Shown here: piece after piece, positions 8,548-17,788 of the stretch
How positions within the stretch are numbered: position 1 is the first letter of the stretch
Layout of the letters: each line of letters begins with the position of its first letter
Assembly (NCBI GenBank): GCA_947176295.1
Contig: CAMWQB010000018.1
Span: 1 to 33,265 of the forward strand
Direction: 5' to 3'
DNA: 33,265 nucleotides
Origin: an uncultured Porphyromonadaceae bacterium
GTDB lineage: Bacteria; Bacteroidota; Bacteroidia; Bacteroidales; Muribaculaceae
The notes under the pieces: generated by a model
Seen by the model: the letters and a program-made list of their open reading frames with translations, nothing else
The model's database searches: none
Told to the model about the DNA's origin: nothing
Made by a program: the position numbers and the translations under genes

Positions 8548-10226
8548 CACTGTGCCTCGAGATAGTTGTCGGAGCCTTCCCAGCCGGGGTTCTGCGTAAG
8601 CACGCCCTCTGAAAGCTGAATTTCAGTAAGAGGAATGGGCAGGAACCCGCGCGTTTCGGGTCGGAAGTTTATGCTTTTCTTCCGCGGAACTCGGCGGTCG
8701 TAGATCTGGACGTCGGTCTGATTGGTCGTGAGTACGTCTTCATCATGCCAACGCAGAAGGTCGTAGTAGCGAACACCTTCGAAGGCAAGCTCGAAGCGGC
8801 GCTCCTTCTTGATGTTTTCCAAAGTTGCGGGAACAACCGGCAGATTCACGCGGCGGCGCACACGGTCGAAGCACTCCTGGGCGTCGGCAACTCCAAGCTC
8901 GGCGGCCATCAGCAGCACGTCGGCGAAACGGATCAGAATGCAGTCCTGTGTGTTGGTAAGCTGGAAGTTGGTCTCAGTCATGCCGTAGAGAGGAACACTG
9001 TAGTTCACCACCTGTGTGTGAGTAGCATCGGTGTAAACGTTCACGGGGCAATGCTTCTTGTTGATGAAGTAAGTTTCGTCCATCTGGTTGCCGCCGCCTT
9101 TGGAGTAGAGGCGGATTTCGTTGCGGTCCTGAGTGTTGATGATCGACCCTTTTTTGCGGATGTCTGCGTCGTCCCACTCATCCCACAGGACAGGATTCAC
9201 CGTTCCGAAGCCCCAGCCCTGACCGAATGGGAAGGTATAGGCGTAGTTCGATTGTCCGCGGACACCATAGTAGAGCGAAACCTGGTTGCACTTCTGAGGC
9301 GTGATGTCCCACGTACCGAGGGTCGAATACTGGATGGCGAGAACTTCCTCGATGTTTCCGTCGCCCGCCCAGTGGAGCCCGTTCTGAGCTGTGTAGGAAT
9401 AGTCCTGCACGTGAGAGTAGGGCCAAAGATTGCGGAAGTCATCCAGAAGGTCATGTCCTGAATTGTGCACGCAATCGCTGATCCACTCCTGCACCTGTGC
9501 GCGGCTTATAGAGCCTCCGTCGGGCAGAGGCAGGCTGTCGGTGTTGTAATATCCGGTGTAGAAGAGAAACACGCGGGCCATCAGTGCCTCGGCGGCCCAG
9601 CGGGTGATGCGCCCGCGGTCGGAGACCTTGGCTTCGGTGGCCTTTACGGCGGGAATGTATTTTATAGCAAGCATGAGATCCTCGGCTATCTGAGCATAGG
9701 TTTCGGCTGCAGGTGTGCGGGGAATATTCACAGGCTCGGGCTGCGTCATCATCGGCACTTCACCGAACATAAGCGACAGGTCGTAGAAGTAATATGCGCG
9801 GAAGAAGCGTGTCTGTCCCTCGATATAGAGGCGCTGTTCATCGGAATCCCAGTCTATCTGGTCCATCACCGAGAGAAGGAAATTGCTGCGATATACGCCG
9901 AAGTAGCGCGCACGCCATCCGTTGCGGAACATATCTTCGCCCGATTTCTTGAACTGGTCGATTGCTTTCGTCGACAGGTCGGCTGCATCGCCGCCTCCGA
10001 AGCAGTTGTCCGACATGAGCTCGGAGATGAAGAACGTGTGGCACAGTGGCTCGATGCGTCCGAATATCGAGTAGATGCCCGTCAGAAGCTGATCGGCATC
10101 ATCGGGGGTCTTCGGATAGTTGGTGGTATCCTTTTTTGTCAGGTTCTCGGAGTCGAGAAAGTCTTCGCAGCTCGTGAAGCCGACGGTCAGAGCCAGCGAC
10201 AGTAAGATTGCAAATATCTTGTTCAT
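8547..10226 (-). CDS. susD: SusD/RagB-family surface glycan-binding lipoprotein
   Basis: 559 residues with a lipoprotein signal peptide (Cys20 in GFTSCEDFLD), so it should be lipid-anchored at the outer membrane surface. The family pattern is clear: CEDFLDSENLTKKD start, TPR-like helices in the N-terminal half (FFRAYYFYDLSLMFGEVP, RWAAEALMARVFLFYTGYY), and a C-terminal RFADVLLMAAELGVADAQECFDRVR segment followed by ERRFELAFEGVRYYDLLRWH. It would form the lid over the SusC barrel and capture glycan for import. It starts 25 bases after the susC stop and is translationally coupled to the FAD oxidoreductase. The gene symbol indicates family, not orthology to the starch system. Confidence 0.96.
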   Translation of the reverse strand: MNKIFAILLSLALTVGFTSCEDFLDSENLTKKDTTNYPKTPDDADQLLTGIYSIFGRIEPLCHTFFISELMSDNCFGGGDAADLSTKAIDQFKKSGEDMFRNGWRARYFGVYRSNFLLSVMDQIDWDSDEQRLYIEGQTRFFRAYYFYDLSLMFGEVPMMTQPEPVNIPRTPAAETYAQIAEDLMLAIKYIPAVKATEAKVSDRGRITRWAAEALMARVFLFYTGYYNTDSLPLPDGGSISRAQVQEWISDCVHNSGHDLLDDFRNLWPYSHVQDYSYTAQNGLHWAGDGNIEEVLAIQYSTLGTWDITPQKCNQVSLYYGVRGQSNYAYTFPFGQGWGFGTVNPVLWDEWDDADIRKKGSIINTQDRNEIRLYSKGGGNQMDETYFINKKHCPVNVYTDATHTQVVNYSVPLYGMTETNFQLTNTQDCILIRFADVLLMAAELGVADAQECFDRVRRRVNLPVVPATLENIKKERRFELAFEGVRYYDLLRWHDEDVLTTNQTDVQIYDRRVPRKKSINFRPETRGFLPIPLTEIQLSEGVLTQNPGWEGSDNYLEAQ

Positions 10227-10251
10227 ATTGATTGGTCGGAATTGGAAAGAA

Positions 10252-13200
10252 TTAATATTGGATGCTCAGACCGATAAGGTAGCTGCGAGAGCCGGGGTAA
10301 TAGCCCAGGTCGATGCCCGATGCCCATCCGTCGCCGGCTCCATAGCCGATTTCAGGATCCATGCCGGAATATTTCGTGAAGGTGAAAGGATTCTGCACCG
10401 AGCCGTAGACCCTGAGGCGTTCTACCGGGATTCGGGGGAAGGCATGCTTGAAGTCGTAGCCCAAAGTGATGTTGGTGATTCTGAAGTAGTCGCCGTCCTC
10501 AAGGTAGAGGTCGCTGACATACTGCCAGTTGATAGACGAGCCGTTGATGGCCGGAAGGCGGTTCGAGGTGCCTTCGCCCGTCCAGCGGCCGAGAATCTCC
10601 GTCGTGTAGTTGTCGTAGGGCTTGTCGGTGCTGCTGCGGTAGGAGCGGGCAATCTGATTGCCCGCCACGCCGTAGGAGTTGATGGAGAGGTCTATACCCT
10701 TCCAGGCGAAATTCAGATTCAGGCCATACGTCAAGTCGGGATAAGGATTGCCTATCATCGTGCGGTCCTCAGGCGTGATTGTGCCATCGCCGTCGCGGTC
10801 GATGAAGATCACATCGCCGGGCTTTGCCGAAGGCATGATCGCCTGCCCTGTGGCTGCGGAAATGTAGTTGTCGATTTGCTCCTGATTCTGGAATATTCCT
10901 GCGGTCTGATAGCCGTAGAAGTATCCGAGCGGATAGCCTTCCTGAGCGCGGTAGAACGATGACGTGTTCTGAGCCAGAATGCTGGCCTGCCCTTCGATAA
11001 GGCCGTTGCCGTTGTCGATGCGGAGCACCTTGTTGCTGTTGTGGGAGAGATTGAACGATGCGCCGTAGGTGAAGTCGCCGGCAGTGTCGTTCCACGACAG
11101 CTGCAGCTCGACACCTGTGTTTTTGATGTCGCCGCCGTTGATGTAAGGCGCGCCCGTGCCCCAGCTGCCGAGCACCGTGGGCTGCACAAGCCAGTCGAGC
11201 GTCTTCTTTTCATACCAGTCGAATATGAAACCGAGGCGTCCGTTGAGGAAACGCATGTCCGCGCCGATGTCGGTCTGGCGGGAGGTCTCCCATTTGAGGT
11301 TGGGATTGGCCATAAGGTCGGGATAGGCACCGATTGTCGGAGACGACTTGTCGTCACCGAAGTAATACATCGCGCCGTTGGTGGGCGTTCCGAAGGCTAT
11401 CGACGAGAGGTAGCGGTAGGCCGGGATGTTGCAGTTGCCGTTTTCGCCCCAGCTTGCCCTGAGCTTCAACATGTCGAGCCACGAGCGGCTGGATTCCATG
11501 AAGTGTTCCTCAGCAAGGTTCCAGCCAAACGACACGGAGGGGAAGTAGCCCCAACGGTGCCCGCGGGCAAAGTTCGAAGAGCCGTCGGCACGCATCGTTA
11601 CCGTAGCCATATAGCGCATATCGTAGTCGTAGGTTACTCGTCCGAAGAACGAAGCTATCGAACCGCGGCTCCAGGGAGCGCCCGTCAGGGTCGTGGCCCC
11701 GGATTCGATTGTCTTCACATTGCTCAGCCACGCGTGGTCGAAGTCGGAGAATTCCGAGTTGCGGTTGCTGCCGTTGATGTCGGCGCCCATGCCCCACTTT
11801 TCTATTGAGTTGCCTATGAGGAAGGTGAAGCGGTTCTTGCCGGGATTCCAGTCGTAGGAGATGGTGTTGTCCCAGCTGTATTGAATTCCGTTGCCTGAAC
11901 CTTGCGTTACCTTGTCGGTATGTGCGTAGTTCTTTTCGTTGATTTGATATTCAGGCACATATTCCCGGCTGCTCCAGCCATTGTAGGCGAAGCCGAACGT
12001 CGAGCGCCAACGCAGGTTCTTGATCGGTTCAACGATGATGTAGAAGTTGCCGCGCGCATTGTAGTTCTTGCTCTGTGTGAAGGAGCGGAGATAATACATT
12101 TCCGCCACGGGGTTTGTCTCGTCCGAGTCGAGGAGCACGGGCCAGCCGAACTTATCGGGATTCTCATATACCGGGAAGAGGGGAGAAGCAGTCAGAGCAT
12201 TGCGGACGTCGTTCCAATACATGTTGCCCGTGCCCTGATTCATGCCGCGGCTGTTTACATGAGCCAGCGTAAGAGCCTCTCCGAATTTGAGGATAGAGCG
12301 GGTGCTGTTCTTAATGATGTCGTATTCCGAGTTGGCGCGGACAGTGAAGCGTTCGTATTTCTGAGGCACGTCATCGCGCTTCACGCCGATTGTGGGAGCT
12401 TCCGACACGTACGACAGACCGACCGAATAGATCGTGCGGTCCGAGCCCCCATCCACCGAGAAGTTATAACCCTGTTTGAAAGCATTGTCATGCTTTATTT
12501 CATCGAGCCAGTTCGTGCCGTTGAATTCTCCCGACTGGATCTTGTCCCACATATATATGTTGTTGGAGAGATCGGTTTCCGTCAAGCCTGTTTCGCGAAG
12601 TATATCGATATACTGCTCAGCGTTCAGCGGGGTCACGGTCTTGGGAATCGACTGCCAGCCGACATACATGTTGAACGAAGCGTTCACGCGGTCCTTACGG
12701 CCTTTCTTGGTCGTTACGAGTATCACACCATTTGCTGCCCGCGCACCATAGATGGCAGCCGAAGCAGCATCTTTAAGCACGTCGATGCTCTCGATGTCGG
12801 AGGGCGAGAGAAGGTTGAGGTCGCCACCGCTCACGCCGTCAATCACAACCAGAGGCGAGGAGTTATAAATTGTGCCGAGGCCGCGGATGTTCACCTTGAA
12901 TCCGTCGCCGGCCTTACCACTGTTCTTTACTATATTCACGCCCGGAGCCTGGCTCTGGAGTGCACCCATAGCGCTGATTGTATTCTGCGACGCAATATCT
13001 TCGCCTTTCACCTGGAGCGTCGCCCCGGTAACGAGGCGTTTCTGCTGGACGCCGTAACCGATCGCCACTACTTCGTCCAGAACGTTTGCATCCGGCTCGA
13101 GTTCCGCGTCGATTACGTAGCGGCCATTCACCTTTATAGTACGCGTCTTGTAGCCGACGTAAGAGAATGTGAGAGACGTTCCGTCGGGCACGGATATGGA

Positions 13201-13407
13201 GTAGTTGCCGTCGATGTCCGTTACTACTCCTTGTTTGTCTGAGGCTATTACGGATGCCCCGATAAGAGGTTCGCCTTCGCCGGAAACCGTACCTCTCACC
13301 GCTACATTCTGGGCCGACAGATTCGTCGCACTCCCGAACATTGCCGCGAGCAATCCTGCAGTCGCCGCAATCCGTTTCACGGTAATTAAACTAAGGAATT
13401 TTTGCAT
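10252..13407 (-). CDS. susC: SusC/RagA-family TonB-dependent outer-membrane transporter
   Basis: About 1051 residues from the ATG at 13407, which gives a good signal peptide ending NLSAQ. The frame extends to a TTG at 13440, a less likely start. An N-terminal carboxypeptidase-regulatory-like domain (VRGTVSGEGEPLIGASV to VSYVGYKT-like FSYVGYKTRTI) is followed by the TonB plug (GVNIVKNSG, IRGLGTIYNSSPLVVIDG, DAASAAIYGARAANGVILVTTKKG) and the SusC-type beta-barrel ending SYLIGLSIQY. It imports oligosaccharides across the outer membrane with energy from TonB/ExbBD, working with the SusD partner. It is the first gene of the leftward five-gene operon and divergent from the HTCS. No convincing -7 box was found upstream, although candidate operator repeats are present. 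Confidence 0.96.
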   Translation of the reverse strand: MQKFLSLITVKRIAATAGLLAAMFGSATNLSAQNVAVRGTVSGEGEPLIGASVIASDKQGVVTDIDGNYSISVPDGTSLTFSYVGYKTRTIKVNGRYVIDAELEPDANVLDEVVAIGYGVQQKRLVTGATLQVKGEDIASQNTISAMGALQSQAPGVNIVKNSGKAGDGFKVNIRGLGTIYNSSPLVVIDGVSGGDLNLLSPSDIESIDVLKDAASAAIYGARAANGVILVTTKKGRKDRVNASFNMYVGWQSIPKTVTPLNAEQYIDILRETGLTETDLSNNIYMWDKIQSGEFNGTNWLDEIKHDNAFKQGYNFSVDGGSDRTIYSVGLSYVSEAPTIGVKRDDVPQKYERFTVRANSEYDIIKNSTRSILKFGEALTLAHVNSRGMNQGTGNMYWNDVRNALTASPLFPVYENPDKFGWPVLLDSDETNPVAEMYYLRSFTQSKNYNARGNFYIIVEPIKNLRWRSTFGFAYNGWSSREYVPEYQINEKNYAHTDKVTQGSGNGIQYSWDNTISYDWNPGKNRFTFLIGNSIEKWGMGADINGSNRNSEFSDFDHAWLSNVKTIESGATTLTGAPWSRGSIASFFGRVTYDYDMRYMATVTMRADGSSNFARGHRWGYFPSVSFGWNLAEEHFMESSRSWLDMLKLRASWGENGNCNIPAYRYLSSIAFGTPTNGAMYYFGDDKSSPTIGAYPDLMANPNLKWETSRQTDIGADMRFLNGRLGFIFDWYEKKTLDWLVQPTVLGSWGTGAPYINGGDIKNTGVELQLSWNDTAGDFTYGASFNLSHNSNKVLRIDNGNGLIEGQASILAQNTSSFYRAQEGYPLGYFYGYQTAGIFQNQEQIDNYISAATGQAIMPSAKPGDVIFIDRDGDGTITPEDRTMIGNPYPDLTYGLNLNFAWKGIDLSINSYGVAGNQIARSYRSSTDKPYDNYTTEILGRWTGEGTSNRLPAINGSSINWQYVSDLYLEDGDYFRITNITLGYDFKHAFPRIPVERLRVYGSVQNPFTFTKYSGMDPEIGYGAGDGWASGIDLGYYPGSRSYLIGLSIQY

Positions 13408-13540
13408 GATTTGTATGATTGATTTTTTTGTTTTTTCCAATGGTAAAATTACTGCCTATTTCTACAACTTAAATTAATATACATACAGGAATTTTATCCC
13501 TTTTCAACCCTCGTTTCAAAATTCGTAGATATTGCTTCAT

Positions 13541-13571
13541 TATTTGTCGCATTTGCATATTTGTCGCATTT
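13541..13571. promoter_or_regulatory. Perfect 14-bp direct repeat, candidate HTCS operator
   Basis: TATTTGTCGCATTT occurs at 13541-13554 and again at 13558-13571, a 17-bp period with a 3-base spacer. It lies in the 264-bp gap between divergent susC and the HTCS gene, about 135 bases before the susC ATG and just upstream of the HTCS -7 box. AraC-type DNA-binding domains, as in the HTCS, commonly use tandem direct repeats. Confidence 0.6.
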
Positions 13572-13576
13572 CAAGG

Positions 13577-13607
13577 TGTGATTTTTGAAAATATTTCTAT
13601 AATTTTG
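13577..13607 (+). promoter_or_regulatory. Promoter of the HTCS gene
   Basis: TAATTTTG (13600-13607) fits the Bacteroidota -7 consensus TAnnTTTG. A 3-of-4 match to TTTG (TGTG, 13577-13580) lies exactly 19 bases upstream. This leaves a 5' leader of roughly 55-60 bases before the ATG at 13672. Confidence 0.6.
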
Positions 13608-13671
13608 TCATAAAAAAATGAGTGTTGCCCCTGCAGCACCGGATGTCATCTGAAATGCTTCCTGCTTTACC

Positions 13672-16600
13672 ATGAAAATAAAAGCCCTCTGTGTCCTGAT
13701 GCTCGCCTTATGCGGGATTGTCGCAGAAGCCGCATCGGCTCGCCTCTTCACCGGCTCCAACAGCCACATAAACCAGATAACCCAAGACCATGCCGGATAC
13801 ATTTGGATTGCCACCGATCATGGCCTCACACGCTTTGACGGCCACAACGTCAAGACATTTATCCGCACGGTCGAGTCGCCCTCGCTGCTGAACAATATTG
13901 TCCTTTCAGTGATCGAGGACAGCAACAACGATATATGGGTCGGGACCTACGACGGCATCCAGAAATTCAACCGTGCGACAGAAACATTCGAGACACCGCG
14001 CCTCAACTATCCCGGCGTCCCGGAGTTTACGTACGTCAATTCAATCATCGAAGACAGCAAGGGGAATATCTGGTTCACGACCTCGCGCTCCGGTCTGATC
14101 TGCTTCACGGCCGGCGAACGAAAGCCCATGTGGTATATAACCACCAACAGCGCTATCGGCAGCGACAAGACCACGGTCGTGTTCGAGGATAAGTTTGGAA
14201 ATATATGGATCGGCACAAACGACAGCGGCATCACAGTCTTCAATCCGTCGAACAACACAATGACGCATCATGCCCATAATCCTTCCGACGATTCCACATT
14301 GTCCGGAAACATGATCTACAGTATAGCCCAGGCAAACGACGGACAGCTCTACATCGCATCGCTCGACGGAGGCGTGGATTCCTACAACTACCGCACCCAT
14401 AAATTCACGCGAAAGGCCATTCCTGTTCCCGGTAAAGCATTCGTGCTCAAGAACAATCCCGAGCGGAACATCATGTATATCGGCACCGACGGCGACGGAC
14501 TGTATGCTTACGACTTCACCGCCCGGCAGCTCTCGCCTATGCTCCCAGACGTCAGAGATTTCGATATCCGCCACGCAAAGGTCCACGATGTAATCACCGA
14601 CAGACAAGGTAACGTATGGGCCTCGATTTACCAGCACGGCGCACTGATGATTCCGGACAGAAACGACGAAGCTGTGCACTATGGTTATAATCCTTTCAAT
14701 CCCCTGAAGAATATTGGCACAAACCCGGTTTTGTCCGTTATGAAAGATCGCGACGACCGGCTGTGGATAGGGACGGATGGCGACGGCATCTACCACACCG
14801 ATGCCAACGGCAACTTCCGGCATCTCCATGGCAACGACGTAGAATCCAACGTCGTCATGAGCATATTCCAGGATAGCAACGGCCGCATCTGGGCCGGATC
14901 GTATTACGGCGGCCTCTCGCGCTACAACGAAGCAGCCGATGCCTTTGTCCCCGTGAGAATAGATGTCGACGGCCGAAGGCTCACTGAGATTAACACAATA
15001 AGCGAAGACGATTCAGGTTGTCTGTGGCTGGGCACAAACGGCAATGGCTTATGTGTCTACAATCCTGCCGACGGCAGTCTTCATCGCTTCATCCATCGAA
15101 ACGAAGTACAACCAAATCTCCAGATTCTCGGAAATTCCATACACTCAATTCTTTTCGATGAGAATGGCAACGTGTGGATTGGCACCAGCGACGCCGGGCT
15201 CTCCATGCTCGACCGACGCACAGGACGCTTCGAGCACTATAACATGGTGAACCGAAGGCTCAACAACAACTGCGTATACTCTATTGTGGAGGATCGTAGC
15301 GGCAACATCTGGGTTGCCACCTCCATGGGCCTCGTGTCCATATCCGACGGTAAGAGCTCGTTCTATAATGAAACATTCGGTATCCCCGAGGAATCGATTT
15401 ATGGAATGGTCCTCGACAACGACGGAAATCTTTGGTTCTCAACGACCGACAATCTCCTTGGTTTCAGCATGGCCGAAGCAAGGATCGCGAAAAATATTTC
15501 TGCATCCACCGTCGGGTCAAGGGAGTTCAAGCGAGGGGCGGCCTTTATCGACGACACCGGAAAGATGTATTTCGGTGGCGTTGGAGGCGTTGTTTCCTTC
15601 TACCCCAAGAGTTTCGACACATATCGCAGCTTGCAAAATCTTGAATTTCAGGATGTGTCGATGGAGGGCTCAAAAGGTGGTGCCTTTAAGCCGGTTCCCG
15701 TCAGCTCGCTCGACAGGCTCGAGATGGACTATGACTCCAATTCGTTCCGTATCACATTCGGAGCTATGGAATACAATAACCCCGATGACGTATCTTACTC
15801 CGTAAAGCTTGAAAATTACAACGATGCATGGCTCCCGGTTCCTAAGGGCAGCCAGGCCGCGCTTTTCTCAAAAATTCCCGCCGGTCATTACAATCTGAAG
15901 GTCCGCGCCCAGCTCGGCGAATCGCTCGTCGAACGCGAGCTCCCCGTATACATCCGCCCGGTGTTCTACATGACATGGTGGGCAAAGTGCTTTTACGTGA
16001 TATTCGTTCTGCTCGGAATTCTGGCTACTTTCATCATTGTCCGAACCCGCAATACTCGGCGAGCCGAGCATCTGCGCCTCCTCCATGAGGAAAAGAGCAC
16101 GGAGGAAAAGCTCCAGTTCTTCACCGACATATCCCACGAAGTCCGCACACCGCTCACCCTCATCCTCAGCCCTATCGCCGGTCTGAAAAAGAATACCACC
16201 GACAAGCGCATCCTCGAAACATACGAAATGATGGAGAGCAACGGTGAGCGTATTCTCCGTATGATCGACCAGGTTATCGACCTCAGGAAAATCGACAGCA
16301 ACAGCCTCCGTCTCCAAGTAGCACCGACGGATATCCGTCAGTTCATAGGGCGTATCTGCGAATCATTCTCCCACTCGGTCAAGACGCGCAATATCTCCTT
16401 CACGACTGTCTATTCCGACGAGGTCCCTTCCACGGTTCTCATCGACAGGGACAAGATCGACAAGGTAGTCTTCAACGTAATTGCCAACGCCTTGCGCTTT
16501 ACTCCCGATGGCGGCCGCGTTGCCGTGGCTGTGGACATCGACGGAAGCTCCAATCTCCGCATCCGCGTGTCCGACACGGGCCCCGGTGTGCCCGAGGACA

Positions 16601-17688
16601 GCCGCGAAGCCATATTCGAGCGCTTTTTCCAGGCAAAGTCGCGCCATCGCTCCGGAGGCACAGGCATAGGCCTTCATCTCTCACGCAAGATGATGGACGT
16701 CCACCACGGAAGCATATTCGTGGAGTCGAGCTCGCCCGAGGGCTCCACCTTCGCCATAATTATTCCTTTGGCCGTAGAAATCTATGCCACCGACGAAACA
16801 GCCGCCGACGCAGACATCCTTCCCGAAGCCCCCAAGGCCGTGAGGATAGAGCCCGAGGCTAAGGAAGCAGCCGTGAGAATTTCTGCCGCGCAGAAATCCC
16901 ATACAATACTCATCATCGAAGACGATATAGCCATTCTCGACTACCTCTCGGCCACGCTTTCTGCTGAATACAACGTTCTTACCGCCACCGATGGCGCCAA
17001 GGGCCTCGAGATGGCCGTTCGCTATCGCCCCCATTGCATCATCACCGACATCATGATGGACGGCATGGACGGCCTCGAGATGTGCCGCAAGATTCGCTCC
17101 AATTCCCAGATATGCGAAATCCCAATTATCATCCTCACCGCCCGCGCTGCCGAGGCTCAGAGGCTCGAAGGCATCGAAGCCGGGGCTGACGTTTACATAG
17201 TCAAGCCCTTCAATATCGACATTCTCAAGGCTCAGATCACGCGTCTCATACATTCCCGCCGAATCATCAAGCAGAAACTCACAAACTCCGAGCTCGTCAA
17301 CGAAACAGTAGCTTCCATGAAGTCCGGCGATGAAAAGCTTCTCGAGCGCATAGAGGCAGTTGTGGTCAAAGACCTCGCCAATCCCGACCTTAATGTCGAA
17401 TACATCGCCTCCGTAATCGGTGTGAGCCGCTCGCATCTTCATCGCCGTCTCAAGGAGCTTGCAAACGTCAGCCCGAGCACATATATTAAACAGGCCCGCA
17501 TGCGACACGCCGCAATCCTTCTCACCGAAAAACGCATGACAGTTTCCGAAGCAGCCTATGCCACAGGCTTTAATTCCCTCTCTCATTTCTCCACTGCCTT
17601 CAAGGATTTTTATGGCATGTCGCCTACCAATTATGTGCTCCTGAACACACAAAACGACATTTCAGAAAGTATCGAAGACAATTCCTAA
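13672..17688 (+). CDS. Hybrid two-component system (HTCS) sensor/regulator of the PUL
   Basis: 1338 residues combining a sensor kinase and its response regulator. A signal peptide (1-22) is followed by about 14 two-component-propeller repeats (WIATDHGL, WVGTYDGI, WIGTNDSG, WIGTDGDG, WAGSYYGG and others, residues about 35-660), enough for two seven-bladed propellers. Then come a Y_Y_Y immunoglobulin-like domain (about 690-760), one membrane segment (about 765-792), HisKA with phospho-acceptor His822 in DISHEVRTP, and HATPase_c with NVIANALRFTP, DTGPGVPED and GGTGIGLHLS. A REC domain carries Asp1126 in ITDIMMDGMDG, and an AraC-type DNA-binding domain occupies about 1225-1323. The periplasmic part should bind an oligosaccharide from the target glycan and the cytoplasmic part activate the PUL. 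It lies between the two PUL operons. All catalytic motifs look intact. Confidence 0.97.
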   Translation: MKIKALCVLMLALCGIVAEAASARLFTGSNSHINQITQDHAGYIWIATDHGLTRFDGHNVKTFIRTVESPSLLNNIVLSVIEDSNNDIWVGTYDGIQKFNRATETFETPRLNYPGVPEFTYVNSIIEDSKGNIWFTTSRSGLICFTAGERKPMWYITTNSAIGSDKTTVVFEDKFGNIWIGTNDSGITVFNPSNNTMTHHAHNPSDDSTLSGNMIYSIAQANDGQLYIASLDGGVDSYNYRTHKFTRKAIPVPGKAFVLKNNPERNIMYIGTDGDGLYAYDFTARQLSPMLPDVRDFDIRHAKVHDVITDRQGNVWASIYQHGALMIPDRNDEAVHYGYNPFNPLKNIGTNPVLSVMKDRDDRLWIGTDGDGIYHTDANGNFRHLHGNDVESNVVMSIFQDSNGRIWAGSYYGGLSRYNEAADAFVPVRIDVDGRRLTEINTISEDDSGCLWLGTNGNGLCVYNPADGSLHRFIHRNEVQPNLQILGNSIHSILFDENGNVWIGTSDAGLSMLDRRTGRFEHYNMVNRRLNNNCVYSIVEDRSGNIWVATSMGLVSISDGKSSFYNETFGIPEESIYGMVLDNDGNLWFSTTDNLLGFSMAEARIAKNISASTVGSREFKRGAAFIDDTGKMYFGGVGGVVSFYPKSFDTYRSLQNLEFQDVSMEGSKGGAFKPVPVSSLDRLEMDYDSNSFRITFGAMEYNNPDDVSYSVKLENYNDAWLPVPKGSQAALFSKIPAGHYNLKVRAQLGESLVERELPVYIRPVFYMTWWAKCFYVIFVLLGILATFIIVRTRNTRRAEHLRLLHEEKSTEEKLQFFTDISHEVRTPLTLILSPIAGLKKNTTDKRILETYEMMESNGERILRMIDQVIDLRKIDSNSLRLQVAPTDIRQFIGRICESFSHSVKTRNISFTTVYSDEVPSTVLIDRDKIDKVVFNVIANALRFTPDGGRVAVAVDIDGSSNLRIRVSDTGPGVPEDSREAIFERFFQAKSRHRSGGTGIGLHLSRKMMDVHHGSIFVESSSPEGSTFAIIIPLAVEIYATDETAADADILPEAPKAVRIEPEAKEAAVRISAAQKSHTILIIEDDIAILDYLSATLSAEYNVLTATDGAKGLEMAVRYRPHCIITDIMMDGMDGLEMCRKIRSNSQICEIPIIILTARAAEAQRLEGIEAGADVYIVKPFNIDILKAQITRLIHSRRIIKQKLTNSELVNETVASMKSGDEKLLERIEAVVVKDLANPDLNVEYIASVIGVSRSHLHRRLKELANVSPSTYIKQARMRHAAILLTEKRMTVSEAAYATGFNSLSHFSTAFKDFYGMSPTNYVLLNTQNDISESIEDNS

Positions 17689-17750
17689 AGCCCTTGCATC
17701 CCTTTTGCTACTTTCAAACAAATTTTAAAAAGCCCGTCCCTGAATTCGTT

Positions 17751-17760
17751 TATAATTTTG
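17751..17760 (+). promoter_or_regulatory. Promoter -7 region of the exported-protein operon
   Basis: TATAATTTTG contains TAATTTTG, matching TAnnTTTG, 28 bases before the GH16 ATG. It is nearly identical to the HTCS promoter box. No clear -33 element stands at the usual distance, which fits a promoter needing an activator such as the neighbouring HTCS. Confidence 0.6.
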
Positions 17761-17788
17761 CATCGTAAGTTTTACTTGAATTTTTACG

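Noticed and set aside
11902-13242. A 446-codon plus-strand open frame opposite susC
   Set aside because: The minus-strand frame is an unmistakable SusC transporter across the whole region; the antisense product has no recognisable features.
13672-15600. Repeated WIGT-like segments as a possible tandem-repeat or recombination locus
   Set aside because: They are diverged protein-level propeller blades of the HTCS sensor, with no long nucleotide identity between copies.
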